Assembly: GCA_024763035.1 (NCBI GenBank)
Contig: JANTGG010000001.1
Span: forward strand, 62,001-126,000
Length of the DNA stretch: 64,000 bases
Origin: Desulfocapsa sp.
Lineage (GTDB): Bacteria; Desulfobacterota; Desulfobulbia; Desulfobulbales; Desulfocapsaceae
Direction of reading: 5' to 3'
Of this stretch, positions 25,543 to 34,645 are shown piece by piece. The notes beneath the pieces were generated by a model. That model was not told where the DNA came from. It saw only the letters and a list, made by a program, of their open reading frames with translations, and did no database searches. The position numbers and the translations under genes were made by a program. Position 1 is the stretch's first letter. Each line of letters begins with the position of its first letter.

Positions 25543-26829
25543 ATGGAAACAAAAATATCTTCACGTATGTTTGAAATGGCAAAAAAGGTGATACCGGGCG
25601 GTGTCAATAGTCCGGTTCGCGCCTGTAAATCTGTCGGCTGTGAGCCGGTTTTTATTCAAAAGGCGAAGGGGTCTCATATCTATGATGTGGATGGCAACGA
25701 ATATCTGGATTTTGTCTGTTCCTGGGGACCGATGATCCACGGGCATGCAAATGAAGAGATTATGGATGCGGTCACCGATGCGGTAAAGGACGGCACTTCC
25801 TTTGGGGCACCAACTACCAAGGAAATGGCACTGGCATCAATGGTGGTTGAGGCTGTTCCTTCCATTGAAAAAGTCCGTTTTGTTAATTCCGGCACTGAGG
25901 CCACCATGAGTGCCGTGCGTCTCGCCCGCGGTTTTACCGGGAAGGATGTTATCGTTAAATTTGACGGCTGTTATCATGGGCATGCCGACTCTTTTTTGAT
26001 TAAAGCCGGTTCCGGTGTGATCACCCTTGGGATTCCCGGAAGCCCCGGTGTTCCCGAGGATATTGTCAAAAATACAATCTCCATCCCGTACAACAATGAG
26101 GACCTCCTGGAAAAGACTCTCAGGGAGCGGGGGGCAGAGATTGCCTGTGTAATCGTTGAACCGGTGGCGGGTAATATGGGCTGCGTTGCACCGTCTGCGA
26201 CATTTCTTGCAAGACTGCGTGAACTCACCGAAGAGTTGAATATTGTACTGATATTTGATGAAGTTATCACCGGCTTTCGTCTGGCTTACGGCGGGGCTCA
26301 GGAACATTTCGGGATCATGCCGGATCTCACCTGTCTCGGAAAAATCATAGGTGGCGGACTGCCGGTGGGTGCGTACGGCGGCAGAGCTGATATTATGGAT
26401 CAGATTGCCCCTGACGGGCCTGTGTATCAGGCGGGCACACTTTCCGGCAACCCCCTTGCCATGGCAGCAGGTATAGCCAACTTGAGGCTCCTGCAGCGAC
26501 CCGATTTTTATAAGGAGTTAAACGAAAAAGCAGAATTCCTGGCAGACGGTCTGAAAAAAGCAGCAGAATCGGCGGGAATTCCGGTTACGCTGAACCGGGT
26601 CGGTTCGCTTATGACCGGCTTCTTTACGGAGGGGCCTGTCACTGATTTTGAATCGGCAATGGGGAGTGATGCCGATCGCTACGCAGTCCATTATCGTCAG
26701 ATGCTCAGTAAGGGCATTAACCTTGCCCCGTCTCAGTTTGAGGTGGCTTTTGTTTCCTCTGCACATACGATGGATGAGCTGAAAACGGTGGTAGAAATGA
26801 CTGAATGGTCATTCAAAAAACTGGCTTAA
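25543..26829 (+). CDS. hemL: Glutamate-1-semialdehyde 2,1-aminomutase (428 aa)
   Basis: This PLP enzyme converts glutamate-1-semialdehyde to 5-aminolevulinate in the C5 tetrapyrrole pathway, which feeds haem, sirohaem and cobalamin. The family start PGGVNSPVRACKSVG, the SGTEATMSAVRLARG region, FDEVITGFR and the PLP-lysine segment CLGKIIGGGLP are all present, as is TLSGNPLAMAAG. The sirohaem demand of dissimilatory sulfite reductase fits this organism. Confidence 0.97.
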   Translation: METKISSRMFEMAKKVIPGGVNSPVRACKSVGCEPVFIQKAKGSHIYDVDGNEYLDFVCSWGPMIHGHANEEIMDAVTDAVKDGTSFGAPTTKEMALASMVVEAVPSIEKVRFVNSGTEATMSAVRLARGFTGKDVIVKFDGCYHGHADSFLIKAGSGVITLGIPGSPGVPEDIVKNTISIPYNNEDLLEKTLRERGAEIACVIVEPVAGNMGCVAPSATFLARLRELTEELNIVLIFDEVITGFRLAYGGAQEHFGIMPDLTCLGKIIGGGLPVGAYGGRADIMDQIAPDGPVYQAGTLSGNPLAMAAGIANLRLLQRPDFYKELNEKAEFLADGLKKAAESAGIPVTLNRVGSLMTGFFTEGPVTDFESAMGSDADRYAVHYRQMLSKGINLAPSQFEVAFVSSAHTMDELKTVVEMTEWSFKKLA

Positions 26830-26843
26830 AATGAAAAAAATCG

Positions 26844-26872
26844 TTGACTTTGACAGGTAGGCATGCTAACAA
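26844..26872 (+). promoter_or_regulatory. Candidate sigma-70 promoter for atpZIBE
   Basis: TTGACT (26844-26849) and TAACAA (26867-26872) are spaced by 17 bases, about 50 bases before the atpZ start. This is a sequence-only prediction. Confidence 0.45.
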
Positions 26873-26923
26873 ATTTGATCGTTTGCCACAGAGTTTTCAG
26901 AGCGTTACAGGGTGGTGACAAAA

Positions 26924-27178
26924 ATGGCTAAAAAACTAAGTACCGAAATGGTTGATCTGCTCGGAAACTACGGGCATATCGGGTTTACGTTTGTAGCTGC
27001 TATATTTATAGGCCTTGGGGGCGGTATCTATCTGGATGAGCATCTTTTTGATGGAAAGACGTCGCCCTGGTTCACATTCATCGGTTTAGCCTTTGGTATT
27101 TTTGCCGGTTTTAAAAGTCTCTTCGATATTTTACGAACCCCGGCAGCCAGATCAAAGGATAAGGATTCGGAAGGGTGA
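26924..27178 (+). CDS. atpZ: AtpZ, ATP synthase accessory protein (84 aa)
   Basis: Two membrane segments (about 14-36 and 45-65) with the GLGGGIYLDEHL and FGIFAGFKSLFDIL motifs identify AtpZ. It is implicated with AtpI in ATP synthase assembly or magnesium/calcium transport. The ATG at 26924 gives the family start MAKKL; a GTG four codons upstream is possible. It leads atpZ-atpI-atpB-atpE. Confidence 0.88.
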   Translation: MAKKLSTEMVDLLGNYGHIGFTFVAAIFIGLGGGIYLDEHLFDGKTSPWFTFIGLAFGIFAGFKSLFDILRTPAARSKDKDSEG

Positions 27179-27184
27179 CAGGCT

Positions 27185-27601
27185 GTGCCTGATATTTCTT
27201 TAAAACAGGTTCAGCTTCTGAGTTTTGCCTTTCTTGTCGTGCTGGTTGGTGGTTCCTGGCTGATTATGTCCTGGGGTTTTGCTCAGTCTGTACTTGTCGG
27301 TGGTTTTATTGCCATCGCAAGTTTCTTTTCAGGGCACAGGGACATAGCCTCTTTTCTGGCAACCTTTGAGCCTCCCGGGGAGGGAGAGGAAGAGAAGAAG
27401 AAAAAAGGAAGTGGAAAGTCCGTTTTTATTATTAAATTTTGGCTTCGGCTGGCTTTAATTGCTGTTATCCTGCTGTTTTTTGTTAAAAGTGGCAGGGCTG
27501 ACGTAATTGGTTTGTTACTGGGGCTATCAACTGTAGTGTTTGCCATTATCCTGACAACGATCGGTGTGGCAGGACGCTACTTTTTAAGCAGGAAAGGGTA
27601 A
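27185..27601 (+). CDS. atpI: ATP synthase subunit I family protein (138 aa)
   Basis: The protein has four predicted membrane segments with a central charged linker (EEEKKKKGSGK), as in PF03899 AtpI. AtpI helps assemble the c-ring. It starts with GTG six bases after atpZ and ends 11 bases before atpB. Confidence 0.82.
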   Translation: MPDISLKQVQLLSFAFLVVLVGGSWLIMSWGFAQSVLVGGFIAIASFFSGHRDIASFLATFEPPGEGEEEKKKKGSGKSVFIIKFWLRLALIAVILLFFVKSGRADVIGLLLGLSTVVFAIILTTIGVAGRYFLSRKG

Positions 27602-27612
27602 GAGGGAGAGTT

Positions 27613-28335
27613 ATGGAACATCCGATATTATTTATTTCACTTATTTTGGAAAAACTGGGGCTGCCGATTCCACACGGTCCGGTGGGTAATACTTTTCTGG
27701 AGCAGTTGTGCGAGCCGTATATGACCTATACCTGGTTCGTCATGATTTTTCTGGTGGTCGTCGGCAAACTGACTCTCAGCAATATCGAGATGGTCCCCGG
27801 CAAAGGACAGAACTTCTGGGAATATGCCATTGGCGGCATGTATGATTTCTTTAATGACAACATGGGGGCTGAGCTTACGGAGAAATTGTTTCCCATGATT
27901 GCCACCTTTGCACTGTACATCGCTGTGGCTAACCTTATCGGTCTTATCCCGGGTTTCATGTCTCCGACATCATCAATCAATACCACCCTGGCGTTGACCA
28001 TCATCGTTTGGGTAACACATCACATCATTGGTATACGTGCCCATGGTATGGCGTACATCAAACACTTTCTCGGTCCCATCCCGGTATTGATTCCGCTGAT
28101 GCTGCCCATCGAGCTTATCAGTAATATTGCTCGTCTGCTTTCACTCTCTATTCGTCTTTTCGGTAATATCATGGCTAAAGAGACCCTTCTTGGAATTCTC
28201 TTTATGCTGGCCGGTGCCTATTTCGCACCGCTGCCAATCATGCTGCTTGGTGTGCTTGTCTCTCTGGTCCAGGCCATGGTTTTTGTACTGCTCACCGTTG
28301 TGTACTTCGGTCAGGCTAACGAACACGCCCACTGA
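27613..28335 (+). CDS. atpB: ATP synthase F0 subunit a (240 aa)
   Basis: Subunit a forms the ion half-channels against the c-ring. The essential arginine lies in the conserved segment LLSLSIRLFGNIMAKETLLGIL. Several membrane helices are seen, including the C-terminal VLVSLVQAMVFVLLTVVYFGQA. It sits 91 bases before atpE. Confidence 0.95.
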   Translation: MEHPILFISLILEKLGLPIPHGPVGNTFLEQLCEPYMTYTWFVMIFLVVVGKLTLSNIEMVPGKGQNFWEYAIGGMYDFFNDNMGAELTEKLFPMIATFALYIAVANLIGLIPGFMSPTSSINTTLALTIIVWVTHHIIGIRAHGMAYIKHFLGPIPVLIPLMLPIELISNIARLLSLSIRLFGNIMAKETLLGILFMLAGAYFAPLPIMLLGVLVSLVQAMVFVLLTVVYFGQANEHAH

Positions 28336-28426
28336 TTTACCGTAGCAGTCTCGTATGTAGAAGTATGTTTTTTTTATATAGTAGGAAGAAGACCAAAACA
28401 ATTAAACTTTTTTAAGGAGAAACACA

Positions 28427-28681
28427 ATGGAAGGAAATGCTTTAATGCTCGGACTTATCTGTATTGGTGCCGGACTCTCAATCGGACTTGCAGGACTTGG
28501 TGCTGGTATCGGTATTGGTAACGTTGGACAGGGTGCTACCATGGGTCTTGCCCGTAATCCCGAAGTACAGCCCAAACTGATGGTTTTCATGATTCTTGGT
28601 ATGGCTCTTGCTGAGTCCTGTGCTATTTACGGATTGGTTGTTTCCCTGATTCTGCTCTATGCTAACCCGTTAATGGGCTAA
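28427..28681 (+). CDS. atpE: ATP synthase F0 subunit c (84 aa)
   Basis: Two hairpin helices are joined by the conserved loop ARNPE. The ion-binding carboxylate is Glu63 in ALAESCAIYG. The ES and following Tyr resemble sodium-type rings (Glu-Ser-Thr and Tyr), but aligning on ARxPE puts Ile30 where sodium rings have Gln, and Cys65 replaces Thr. Proton coupling is therefore likelier. A very strong AAGGAG precedes the ATG, as expected for the high c-subunit stoichiometry. Confidence 0.96.
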   Translation: MEGNALMLGLICIGAGLSIGLAGLGAGIGIGNVGQGATMGLARNPEVQPKLMVFMILGMALAESCAIYGLVVSLILLYANPLMG

Positions 28682-28743
28682 GTTTGAATCAGTCAGATCT
28701 GTTCTTTTCGTCGTAGGGCGGTGAACAGATCGAAGAATTTAAA

Positions 28744-28773
28744 AGGGCTGCAGAGTAATCTGCAGCCTTTTTT
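28744..28773 (+). terminator. Terminator after atpE
   Basis: GGCTGCAGA pairs with TCTGCAGCC around GTAA and is followed by six T. It ends the atpZIBE transcript, confirming that the F1 genes are not part of this operon. Confidence 0.9.
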
Positions 28774-28788
28774 GCGTCTGGGGAAACT

Positions 28789-29505
28789 ATGGGACATGAA
28801 AATGATGATATTATACTGCACCCCAGGAGGGAGAAAGGCGAAAAGGCTGTACCCGCCCGGGGTCTCTTTTTTGTGAATCCTGCTGAGGCGGCGTATGCCA
28901 TGGATCTTTTGCTGCGTGAAAACGGCAGCCGCAGGTTCCTCTTTCACTCCGGTCTTGTGGTGAACGGAGACAATGCATTTTTTGTTGCGGGGCCGGCTGT
29001 GGGGGCACCGATGGCGGCAATGACACTTGAAAAGCTTATCGCACTGGGTGCCGAAAGTATTATTATGTGCGGCTGGTGTGGATCCCTTGACAGGGAGTTG
29101 AAAATAGGCGATTGTCTGCTGGGAGGGACAGCGTATTGTGGCGAAGGGACATCGAGGTATTACGGTGGTGGGGATGCCGTCCAGCCCTCTCTTTCCCTGA
29201 TTGCCCGATTACAGGATACCATTGCTGAAGGAGTTCCCGGATCTGTATGGTCAACGGATGCCCCGTACCGGGAATCCAGGACCATGTTTGCAGCTCTTGT
29301 GGAGAAATATCAGATAATGGGGGTGGATATGGAGTATTCCGCTCTTTGTAGTGTGGCACGTTTTAGAAAAGTTGATTTTTCCGCTGTCTTTCTGGTGTCC
29401 GATGAGCTCTGGGCAGATAAATGGAAACCGGGATTTATCCGTAAGTCTTTTAAAAAAAAGAGTCATCGTCTCACCCGGATGCTGCTTGATATGTTTGCAT
29501 CCTGA
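28789..29505 (+). CDS. Nucleoside phosphorylase superfamily protein (238 aa)
   Basis: The pattern FFVAGPAVGAPMAAMTLEKL, ALGAESIIMCGWCGSL and the late VDMEYSALCSVARF (glutamate for ribose binding) belong to the PNP/UDP-phosphorylase fold. The substrate is unclear; purine nucleosides, MTA or futalosine-type nucleosides are possible. The start is 16 bases after the atpE terminator. Confidence 0.82.
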   Translation: MGHENDDIILHPRREKGEKAVPARGLFFVNPAEAAYAMDLLLRENGSRRFLFHSGLVVNGDNAFFVAGPAVGAPMAAMTLEKLIALGAESIIMCGWCGSLDRELKIGDCLLGGTAYCGEGTSRYYGGGDAVQPSLSLIARLQDTIAEGVPGSVWSTDAPYRESRTMFAALVEKYQIMGVDMEYSALCSVARFRKVDFSAVFLVSDELWADKWKPGFIRKSFKKKSHRLTRMLLDMFAS

Positions 29506-29637
29506 GTTGCTGATCGGCAGTGCTGTCTCAGCTCTTCAGGTGGAAAACGCAATCCTGCAATGATTCCTGAGGTGTATTCAACTGCAGGGTCCTGCCTCTC
29601 AAACTCTTTGTACCTTTCAGCAACAGGATAGAACACT

Positions 29638-30990
29638 ATGTCTACCTTTCATCTCGTCAGTCTTGGATGTCCTAAAAATCTCGTTGATTCCGAAGTAATG
29701 CTTGGTCTTCTCCAGGAATCGGGATGGCAGTTGAAGGAGTCGGCAGAGGATGCTGATGTCCTTATTGTAAATACCTGTGGCTTTATTCAAGCAGCTGTTG
29801 AGGAGGCAGTGGATGAAATCCTCGATCTTGTAAAGATCAAATCTGAATTTCCCAGGAAGTATGTGGTGGTGACCGGCTGTATGGTACAGCGGTACGGGCA
29901 GAACCTTGTTGCGGGTCTTCCTGAGGTTGACCTCTTTGTCGGTACGGAGGGGGAGAAAGATATCTGTTCTCTGCTGGCTGAAATGCAGTCTGGTTCGCTG
30001 CAGAACAAAGTGCATCTTCCTGAGTTGTTTCTTATGGATTCCAAAGTGCCGCGTATACTCAGCACTCCATTTTTCCGAAGTTCCCTGAAGCTCACCGAAG
30101 GCTGTAACAATCGTTGTTCCTACTGTATGATCCCGTCCATTAGGGGGAAGTTACGCAGCAGACCCATAGATGATCTTGTTCTGGAAATGCAGCATCTGCA
30201 GAAAAGCGGGGTGAAAGAGATCTCTCTGATTGCCCAGGATCTGACAGCGTACGGGCGTGATCTTGGCAATGGGGTTACTTTGCCGGCCCTGCTTGAAAGC
30301 CTGCTTGCGGAAACGGATGTGCCCTGGATACGACTGATGTACCTGTATCCTTCGGGAGTCAGCGATGAACTCCTTACACTCATACGGGAAAACAGGCGTA
30401 TTCTTCCTTATATGGATATTCCATTTCAGCATGTTTCAGACAGTGTGCTGCGTCGTATGAACAGACATTACAGCTCTTTTGATCTGTGCCGTTTTGTCGA
30501 ACGGGTACGTGATGCTGTGCCCGATATTGCCCTCAGGACAACGATGATGGTGGGTTTTCCGGGAGAAACCGAAGAGGATGTTCAGCAGCTTCTTGATTTT
30601 CTGAGAGAGTACAGGTTAGATCATGTCGGCCTCTTTGCCTATACCAACGAAGAAGGCTCAGCTTCTGAGTTTTTTGAAGATCAATGTCCGGAGGAAGTAA
30701 AAAAAGAGCGACTGGACAGGGCGATGCGACTGCAGGCTGATATTTCAGAAAGAAAACTGCAAAGCTACGTTGGGCAGACACTGCCTGTCCTGGTTGAAGG
30801 ACTGAGCAGAGAAACGGATCTGCTCCTTGAAGGTCGCAGCCAGTACCAGGCACCTGATATTGACGGCTGTGTCTACATCAACGACGGGATGGCAGCGCCT
30901 GGTGAAATTGTGAATGTGCACATCACCGAGGCGCAGATATATGATTTAGTGGGGGCTGTGGTGGGACAGGAAGGAAATAACGCCGGGTAA
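29638..30990 (+). CDS. rimO: Ribosomal protein S12 methylthiotransferase RimO (450 aa)
   Basis: RimO adds a methylthio group to an aspartate of ribosomal protein S12 using two iron-sulfur clusters. The N-terminal cluster cysteines are in SLGCPKN (Cys11), NTCGF (Cys47) and VTGCMVQRYG. The radical-SAM motif is CNNRCSYCMIP. A C-terminal TRAM-like domain covers about 385-450. The SLGCPKNLVDSE start separates RimO from MiaB. Confidence 0.95.
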   Translation: MSTFHLVSLGCPKNLVDSEVMLGLLQESGWQLKESAEDADVLIVNTCGFIQAAVEEAVDEILDLVKIKSEFPRKYVVVTGCMVQRYGQNLVAGLPEVDLFVGTEGEKDICSLLAEMQSGSLQNKVHLPELFLMDSKVPRILSTPFFRSSLKLTEGCNNRCSYCMIPSIRGKLRSRPIDDLVLEMQHLQKSGVKEISLIAQDLTAYGRDLGNGVTLPALLESLLAETDVPWIRLMYLYPSGVSDELLTLIRENRRILPYMDIPFQHVSDSVLRRMNRHYSSFDLCRFVERVRDAVPDIALRTTMMVGFPGETEEDVQQLLDFLREYRLDHVGLFAYTNEEGSASEFFEDQCPEEVKKERLDRAMRLQADISERKLQSYVGQTLPVLVEGLSRETDLLLEGRSQYQAPDIDGCVYINDGMAAPGEIVNVHITEAQIYDLVGAVVGQEGNNAG

Positions 30991-30994
30991 AGCG

Positions 30995-31276
30995 TTATTT
31001 GTTTTTGTTCACCTGCTCCCGAAGGTCCTTGCCGACTTTAAAGAAGGGAAGTTTCTTCGGTTTCACCTTGATTTTCTGACCTGTCTTTGGATTTCTCCCC
31101 TCGTACGTACCATATTCCTTGATAACAAAGCTGCCGAATCCGCGGATTTCTATACTGTCACCTTTCGCGAGAGCCTCTGTCATGGTCTCGATGATAGTGT
31201 TGGTAATAGCCGCCGCTTCCCTGTGTGGAAGGTCGATGTCTTCTGACAAGGATTCTATTAGATCTGATTTGTTCAT
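30995..31276 (-). CDS. HU/IHF-family DNA-bending protein (93 aa)
   Basis: The family pattern MNKSDLIESLSEDIDLPHRE, IEIRGFGSFVIKEY and GRNPKTGQKI with a basic arm is complete. The RGFGSF and NPKTG features and the Lys-rich tail resemble IHF-beta or HU. The ATG at 31276 is preferred because it gives the family N-terminus. It is convergent with rimO, with only four bases between stops. Confidence 0.9.
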   Translation of the reverse strand: MNKSDLIESLSEDIDLPHREAAAITNTIIETMTEALAKGDSIEIRGFGSFVIKEYGTYEGRNPKTGQKIKVKPKKLPFFKVGKDLREQVNKNK

Positions 31277-31456
31277 ACCTGACTCCTCTGTGTACAGGGT
31301 GAACACAGCAGTTATTTAGCAGTGTTCAAAAAAAATGTGAATTTTTACCAACAAGGCTTACAGTAGTTTGTTGTTAAAAATCTATTAAATCAATACGATA
31401 CGGTAACCTTAAGGAATGTCTTAAAAAGGATTTACCGGATAACTATATAGATTTAA

Positions 31457-32203
31457 TCAGCTATTTTTTTGTTTGTAAAGGAGTTTGTTTGAAAAAATAT
31501 TTTTTAATTCATTTTTGCTGAGAATTTTGTACTTCCCCAGCGGCAGTCCGTCAAGCGTCAGTGAGCCATAGGCAAGCCGTTTGAGGTGCAGCACCGGATG
31601 ACCGATGGCATTGAACATTATTTTTACCTGCCGTTTTCTGCCTTCATGGATGGTGATTTCGATTATGCTACTGTTTTTCTTTCGTTTTCTCCTGCGGATT
31701 CTAGCAGGGGCTGTCTGCTTTCCTTCAATCCTGATACCTTTCTCCAGTCGCTGCAGGCTCTTTTTGTCGGGGTGTCCTTTTATTTCAGCCTGATAGGTTT
31801 TATGGACCTCGTTACTTGGATGCTGAATGGACTGGGCAAGGGCTCCGTCATTGGTGAGAATCAATGCGCCCTCGGTGTCGAGATCCAGTCTGCCCACGGG
31901 AAAAACCCTCTCCTTCACGCCTGGAAGCAGCGACGTGACAATGGGGCGTCCCTGGGGGTCAGACAGGGTTGTCACATAGCCTTTGGGTTTATTTAGCAGA
32001 ATGTAAATACTGGATTCTTCAACGGTAATCTGGCGGTTATCAAAGAGGACAATCTGTTTATCCGGAGTTACCTTCACCCCCCTGGCTGTTACAGTTTTTC
32101 CGTCCACCTTTACCCTGCCGGCGGCTATATATTCTTCTGCCTTTCGTCTGGAGGCGACACCTGCCATGGCAAGGAATTTCTGAAGACGGACAGGTTTTTC
32201 CAT
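31457..32203 (-). CDS. rluB: Large-subunit rRNA pseudouridine synthase B-type (248 aa)
   Basis: An S4 RNA-binding domain (about 4-60: RLQKFLAMAGVASRRKAEEYI) precedes the RsuA/RluB catalytic core with PVGRLDLDTEGALILTNDG, in which the Asp is catalytic. RluB modifies 23S rRNA near position 2605 in E. coli; RluE/RsuA are alternatives. It begins two bases after ubiD, the last gene of a five-gene run. Confidence 0.9.
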   Translation of the reverse strand: MEKPVRLQKFLAMAGVASRRKAEEYIAAGRVKVDGKTVTARGVKVTPDKQIVLFDNRQITVEESSIYILLNKPKGYVTTLSDPQGRPIVTSLLPGVKERVFPVGRLDLDTEGALILTNDGALAQSIQHPSNEVHKTYQAEIKGHPDKKSLQRLEKGIRIEGKQTAPARIRRRKRKKNSSIIEITIHEGRKRQVKIMFNAIGHPVLHLKRLAYGSLTLDGLPLGKYKILSKNELKNIFSNKLLYKQKNS

Positions 32204-32205
32204 GA

Positions 32206-33984
32206 TCAGCGAAGGTGGGAAGGGAGCAGGGTCGTAATACGTGAATCCACAAGTTTACGGGTTGCCTCATCCACTTCCAGAACGTCGGTGTACCAGGGTT
32301 TCATACGACAGTCGAAGACGATGGGAGGGGTCAGCCCCACATGGAAGCGCCGGACACTGGTGCTTGCTCCGTGAATATCGGCAGCCGGTTCAAAACGGGT
32401 GAAAAACGTCCATAGAAATTCCTGGGTGGAACATGTGGCTTCTTCACAGTTATCCACCAGGATAATAGCCGGCCAGTTAGCAAGAGCCGGATCTTTTGCG
32501 ATTTCTTCCGCGAGCTTCGCTGTGTCGTCGTAAGCGCTTGTCTCAAGAACCAGCGTGCCCGGGAGGTATGCCTTCACTTTCCGGCAGTGGGGCGGCAGGC
32601 TGCCGGAGAAGTCGGTGGGCAGTTTCCTGAGCTTTTCTTTGCCAAGCCCCATCATCAGAGCCTTGGATCCCTTATTTACGGAAGGTCCGGTGTAATCCAG
32701 AGTATCCTGGGAGACATTTGCAAAGACGAAAAGATCCCGGTCCCATTGGATACGTTCCAGAACATGTGTCCAGAGAGAAGGAAAGTCAGTAATGTCAAGG
32801 TCTCCATCGGTGAGGATAAGAAATTTGGTGAGTGACAGCTGACCTTCGCCTAGAATTCGTAGACCGCAGGCAAATGCCTCACGCGGATAGCGGTCTGCAA
32901 CACGGGCGGCAGCCAGACAGTGGAAACCGGTTTCCCCAAAGGTCTTCAATTCACGTACACCCTTCATAACGAGAGGGAAGAGGGGAGAGAGCAGGTCCTG
33001 CAGATAATCACCTATGAAATAATCTTCCTGTTTGGGACGCCCGACGATGGTTGCCGGATAGATTGCCTTTTTCCGATGGTAAAGGTGGGATGCCTGAAAA
33101 ACAGGGTAGTCATGTTGCAGGGAGTTGTAACCGTAATGATCGCCGAATGGTCCTTCAGGCTTACGGATATGTGGAGGAACCACACCCTTCACGGCAAATT
33201 CTGTATTGGCAACCAGGCGGTGACCTCCTCTGGGATCGGCGGTCATATCAAGTTTCCTGCCGATAAGGAGGGAGGTCAGCATCAGTTCCGGAATATCTTC
33301 CGGCAGGGGGGCAATGGCTGCCAGCATTAATGCGGGAGGACCACCGATGTAGAGAGTCATGGGCAGGGGCTGGCTCAGCTTTTCTGCTTCATGGTAATGG
33401 TAGCCACCTCCTTTGTGTATCTGCCAGTGAATTCCGGTGGTTGTGGCATCGTGGCGTTGAATCCGGTACATGCCGAGATTGTGCCCCTTCCCTCCAGGGT
33501 GTTCAGTGTAGACAAGGGGAAGGGTGACAAATGCCCCGCCATCACTGTGCCATGAGGTGAGCATGGGCAGACTGTCCAGGCGAGGCGGAGATTGGCAGCT
33601 GTCGAGGATGGGGCCATGTTTTTTTTCCTTGAGCCCGATCTTCATGCCGTCCAGAAAGAGTTGCCGGTTATCCCAAAGTTTTTTTGCCCGCAGGGGCATG
33701 ATGGATTCGGTGAGATTCACCAGATCCTGGACAAATTGCTGCGGCCGTCTGCCAAAGGCAAGTTCCAGGCGTTCTGCTGTGCCGAAAAGGTTGGTGATAA
33801 CAGGAAAGCTGCTTCCTTTTACGTTACAGAAAAGTAGTGCAGGCCCCTGACGTTCGATGACACGCCGGTGAATCTCAGCAATCTCCAGATAGGGGTCGAC
33901 CTCTTCTTCTATCAATTGCAGCTGATTTTCCCGGCGCAGCAGCTCTATAAAGCTGCGCAGATCGTAAAAAATATCGTGTGCCAT
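32206..33984 (-). CDS. UbiD-family decarboxylase, menaquinone-type (592 aa)
   Basis: UbiD enzymes use prenylated FMN for reversible decarboxylation. Conserved segments include ALLFCNVKGSSFPVITNLFG, HYHEAEKLSQPLPM, the acidic DGDLDITDFPSLW and a C-terminal DCRMKPWY. The 592-residue length fits the menaquinone (futalosine route) decarboxylase group rather than the roughly 490-residue E. coli UbiD. The UbiX flavin prenyltransferase is not in the window. Menaquinone fits anaerobic respiration. Confidence 0.88.
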   Translation of the reverse strand: MAHDIFYDLRSFIELLRRENQLQLIEEEVDPYLEIAEIHRRVIERQGPALLFCNVKGSSFPVITNLFGTAERLELAFGRRPQQFVQDLVNLTESIMPLRAKKLWDNRQLFLDGMKIGLKEKKHGPILDSCQSPPRLDSLPMLTSWHSDGGAFVTLPLVYTEHPGGKGHNLGMYRIQRHDATTTGIHWQIHKGGGYHYHEAEKLSQPLPMTLYIGGPPALMLAAIAPLPEDIPELMLTSLLIGRKLDMTADPRGGHRLVANTEFAVKGVVPPHIRKPEGPFGDHYGYNSLQHDYPVFQASHLYHRKKAIYPATIVGRPKQEDYFIGDYLQDLLSPLFPLVMKGVRELKTFGETGFHCLAAARVADRYPREAFACGLRILGEGQLSLTKFLILTDGDLDITDFPSLWTHVLERIQWDRDLFVFANVSQDTLDYTGPSVNKGSKALMMGLGKEKLRKLPTDFSGSLPPHCRKVKAYLPGTLVLETSAYDDTAKLAEEIAKDPALANWPAIILVDNCEEATCSTQEFLWTFFTRFEPAADIHGASTSVRRFHVGLTPPIVFDCRMKPWYTDVLEVDEATRKLVDSRITTLLPSHLR

Positions 33985-33987
33985 AAC

Positions 33988-34242
33988 TTATCTGGTGTCT
34001 GGTGAATGGTTGTGGGGGGATGGCTCAAGGAGAAACAGCTGGTGATATTCATCTTCAGTCATGTTTTTCTTCATGATTCCGGTGAGGACGTGGACTATCT
34101 CCTGTATATCATCACTGCTTAAACGCCCGGCGAGGGTCCTGCTGAATTCTTCCCTGCCGAGGAGCTGAAGAAAACAGCTGATGGATGCACGGTCGAGTTC
34201 TTCGTTCAGCCCGAAGCACATCTGGTGGGGATCAATGCTCAT
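33988..34242 (-). CDS. Hypothetical acidic protein in the yjbQ-ubiD operon (84 aa)
   Basis: The protein is predicted helical and soluble, with LNEELDRASISCFLQLLGR and RLSSDDIQEIVHVLTGIMKK as visible segments. No domain is recognised. Its ATG overlaps the TGA of yjbQ (ATGA) and it ends three bases before ubiD, so it is almost certainly translated. I have no function to suggest. Confidence 0.7.
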   Translation of the reverse strand: MSIDPHQMCFGLNEELDRASISCFLQLLGREEFSRTLAGRLSSDDIQEIVHVLTGIMKKNMTEDEYHQLFLLEPSPHNHSPDTR

Positions 34243-34640
34243 GAGGCGAGGAGACGATAATGTACCTTTCTGCTTCGCGGACCGTCAAATTCGCAGAAAT
34301 AGATGGACTGCCAGGTGCCGAGCCGTATTGTGCCGTCTTCAATAAAAAGCGTGAGGGATGCCCCCATGAGCGATGCCATGATATGGGCGGGTGAGTTCCC
34401 CTCCATATGCCGGAATGGATAGTCGAGGGGGACAATCTTCCGCAGGCCCTTGATGATGTCAAGGCGGACATCGGGGTCTGCACCTTCGTTGATGGTGAGC
34501 CCTGCGGTGGTATGGGGATTGAAGAGATAACAGATACCGGTGCTGATGCCGGATTCTTTGACAAGCAGACGCACTTCGGAGCTGATGTCCACGAGGTGCA
34601 TCTGCCTGGCTGTCGCTACTGGGAATTCACCGCTGCGCAT
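34239..34640 (-). CDS. yjbQ: YjbQ/UPF0047 family protein (133 aa)
   Basis: The family pattern CYLFNPHTTAGLTINEG, then HMEGNSPAHIMASLMG and the terminal GTWQSIYFCEFDGPRSRKV is complete, including the conserved His/Asp residues. Family members have weak thiamine-phosphate-synthase activity; the true role is unknown. It overlaps the downstream hypothetical gene by four bases. Confidence 0.92.
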   Translation of the reverse strand: MRSGEFPVATARQMHLVDISSEVRLLVKESGISTGICYLFNPHTTAGLTINEGADPDVRLDIIKGLRKIVPLDYPFRHMEGNSPAHIMASLMGASLTLFIEDGTIRLGTWQSIYFCEFDGPRSRKVHYRLLAS

Positions 34641-34645
34641 AGTCG

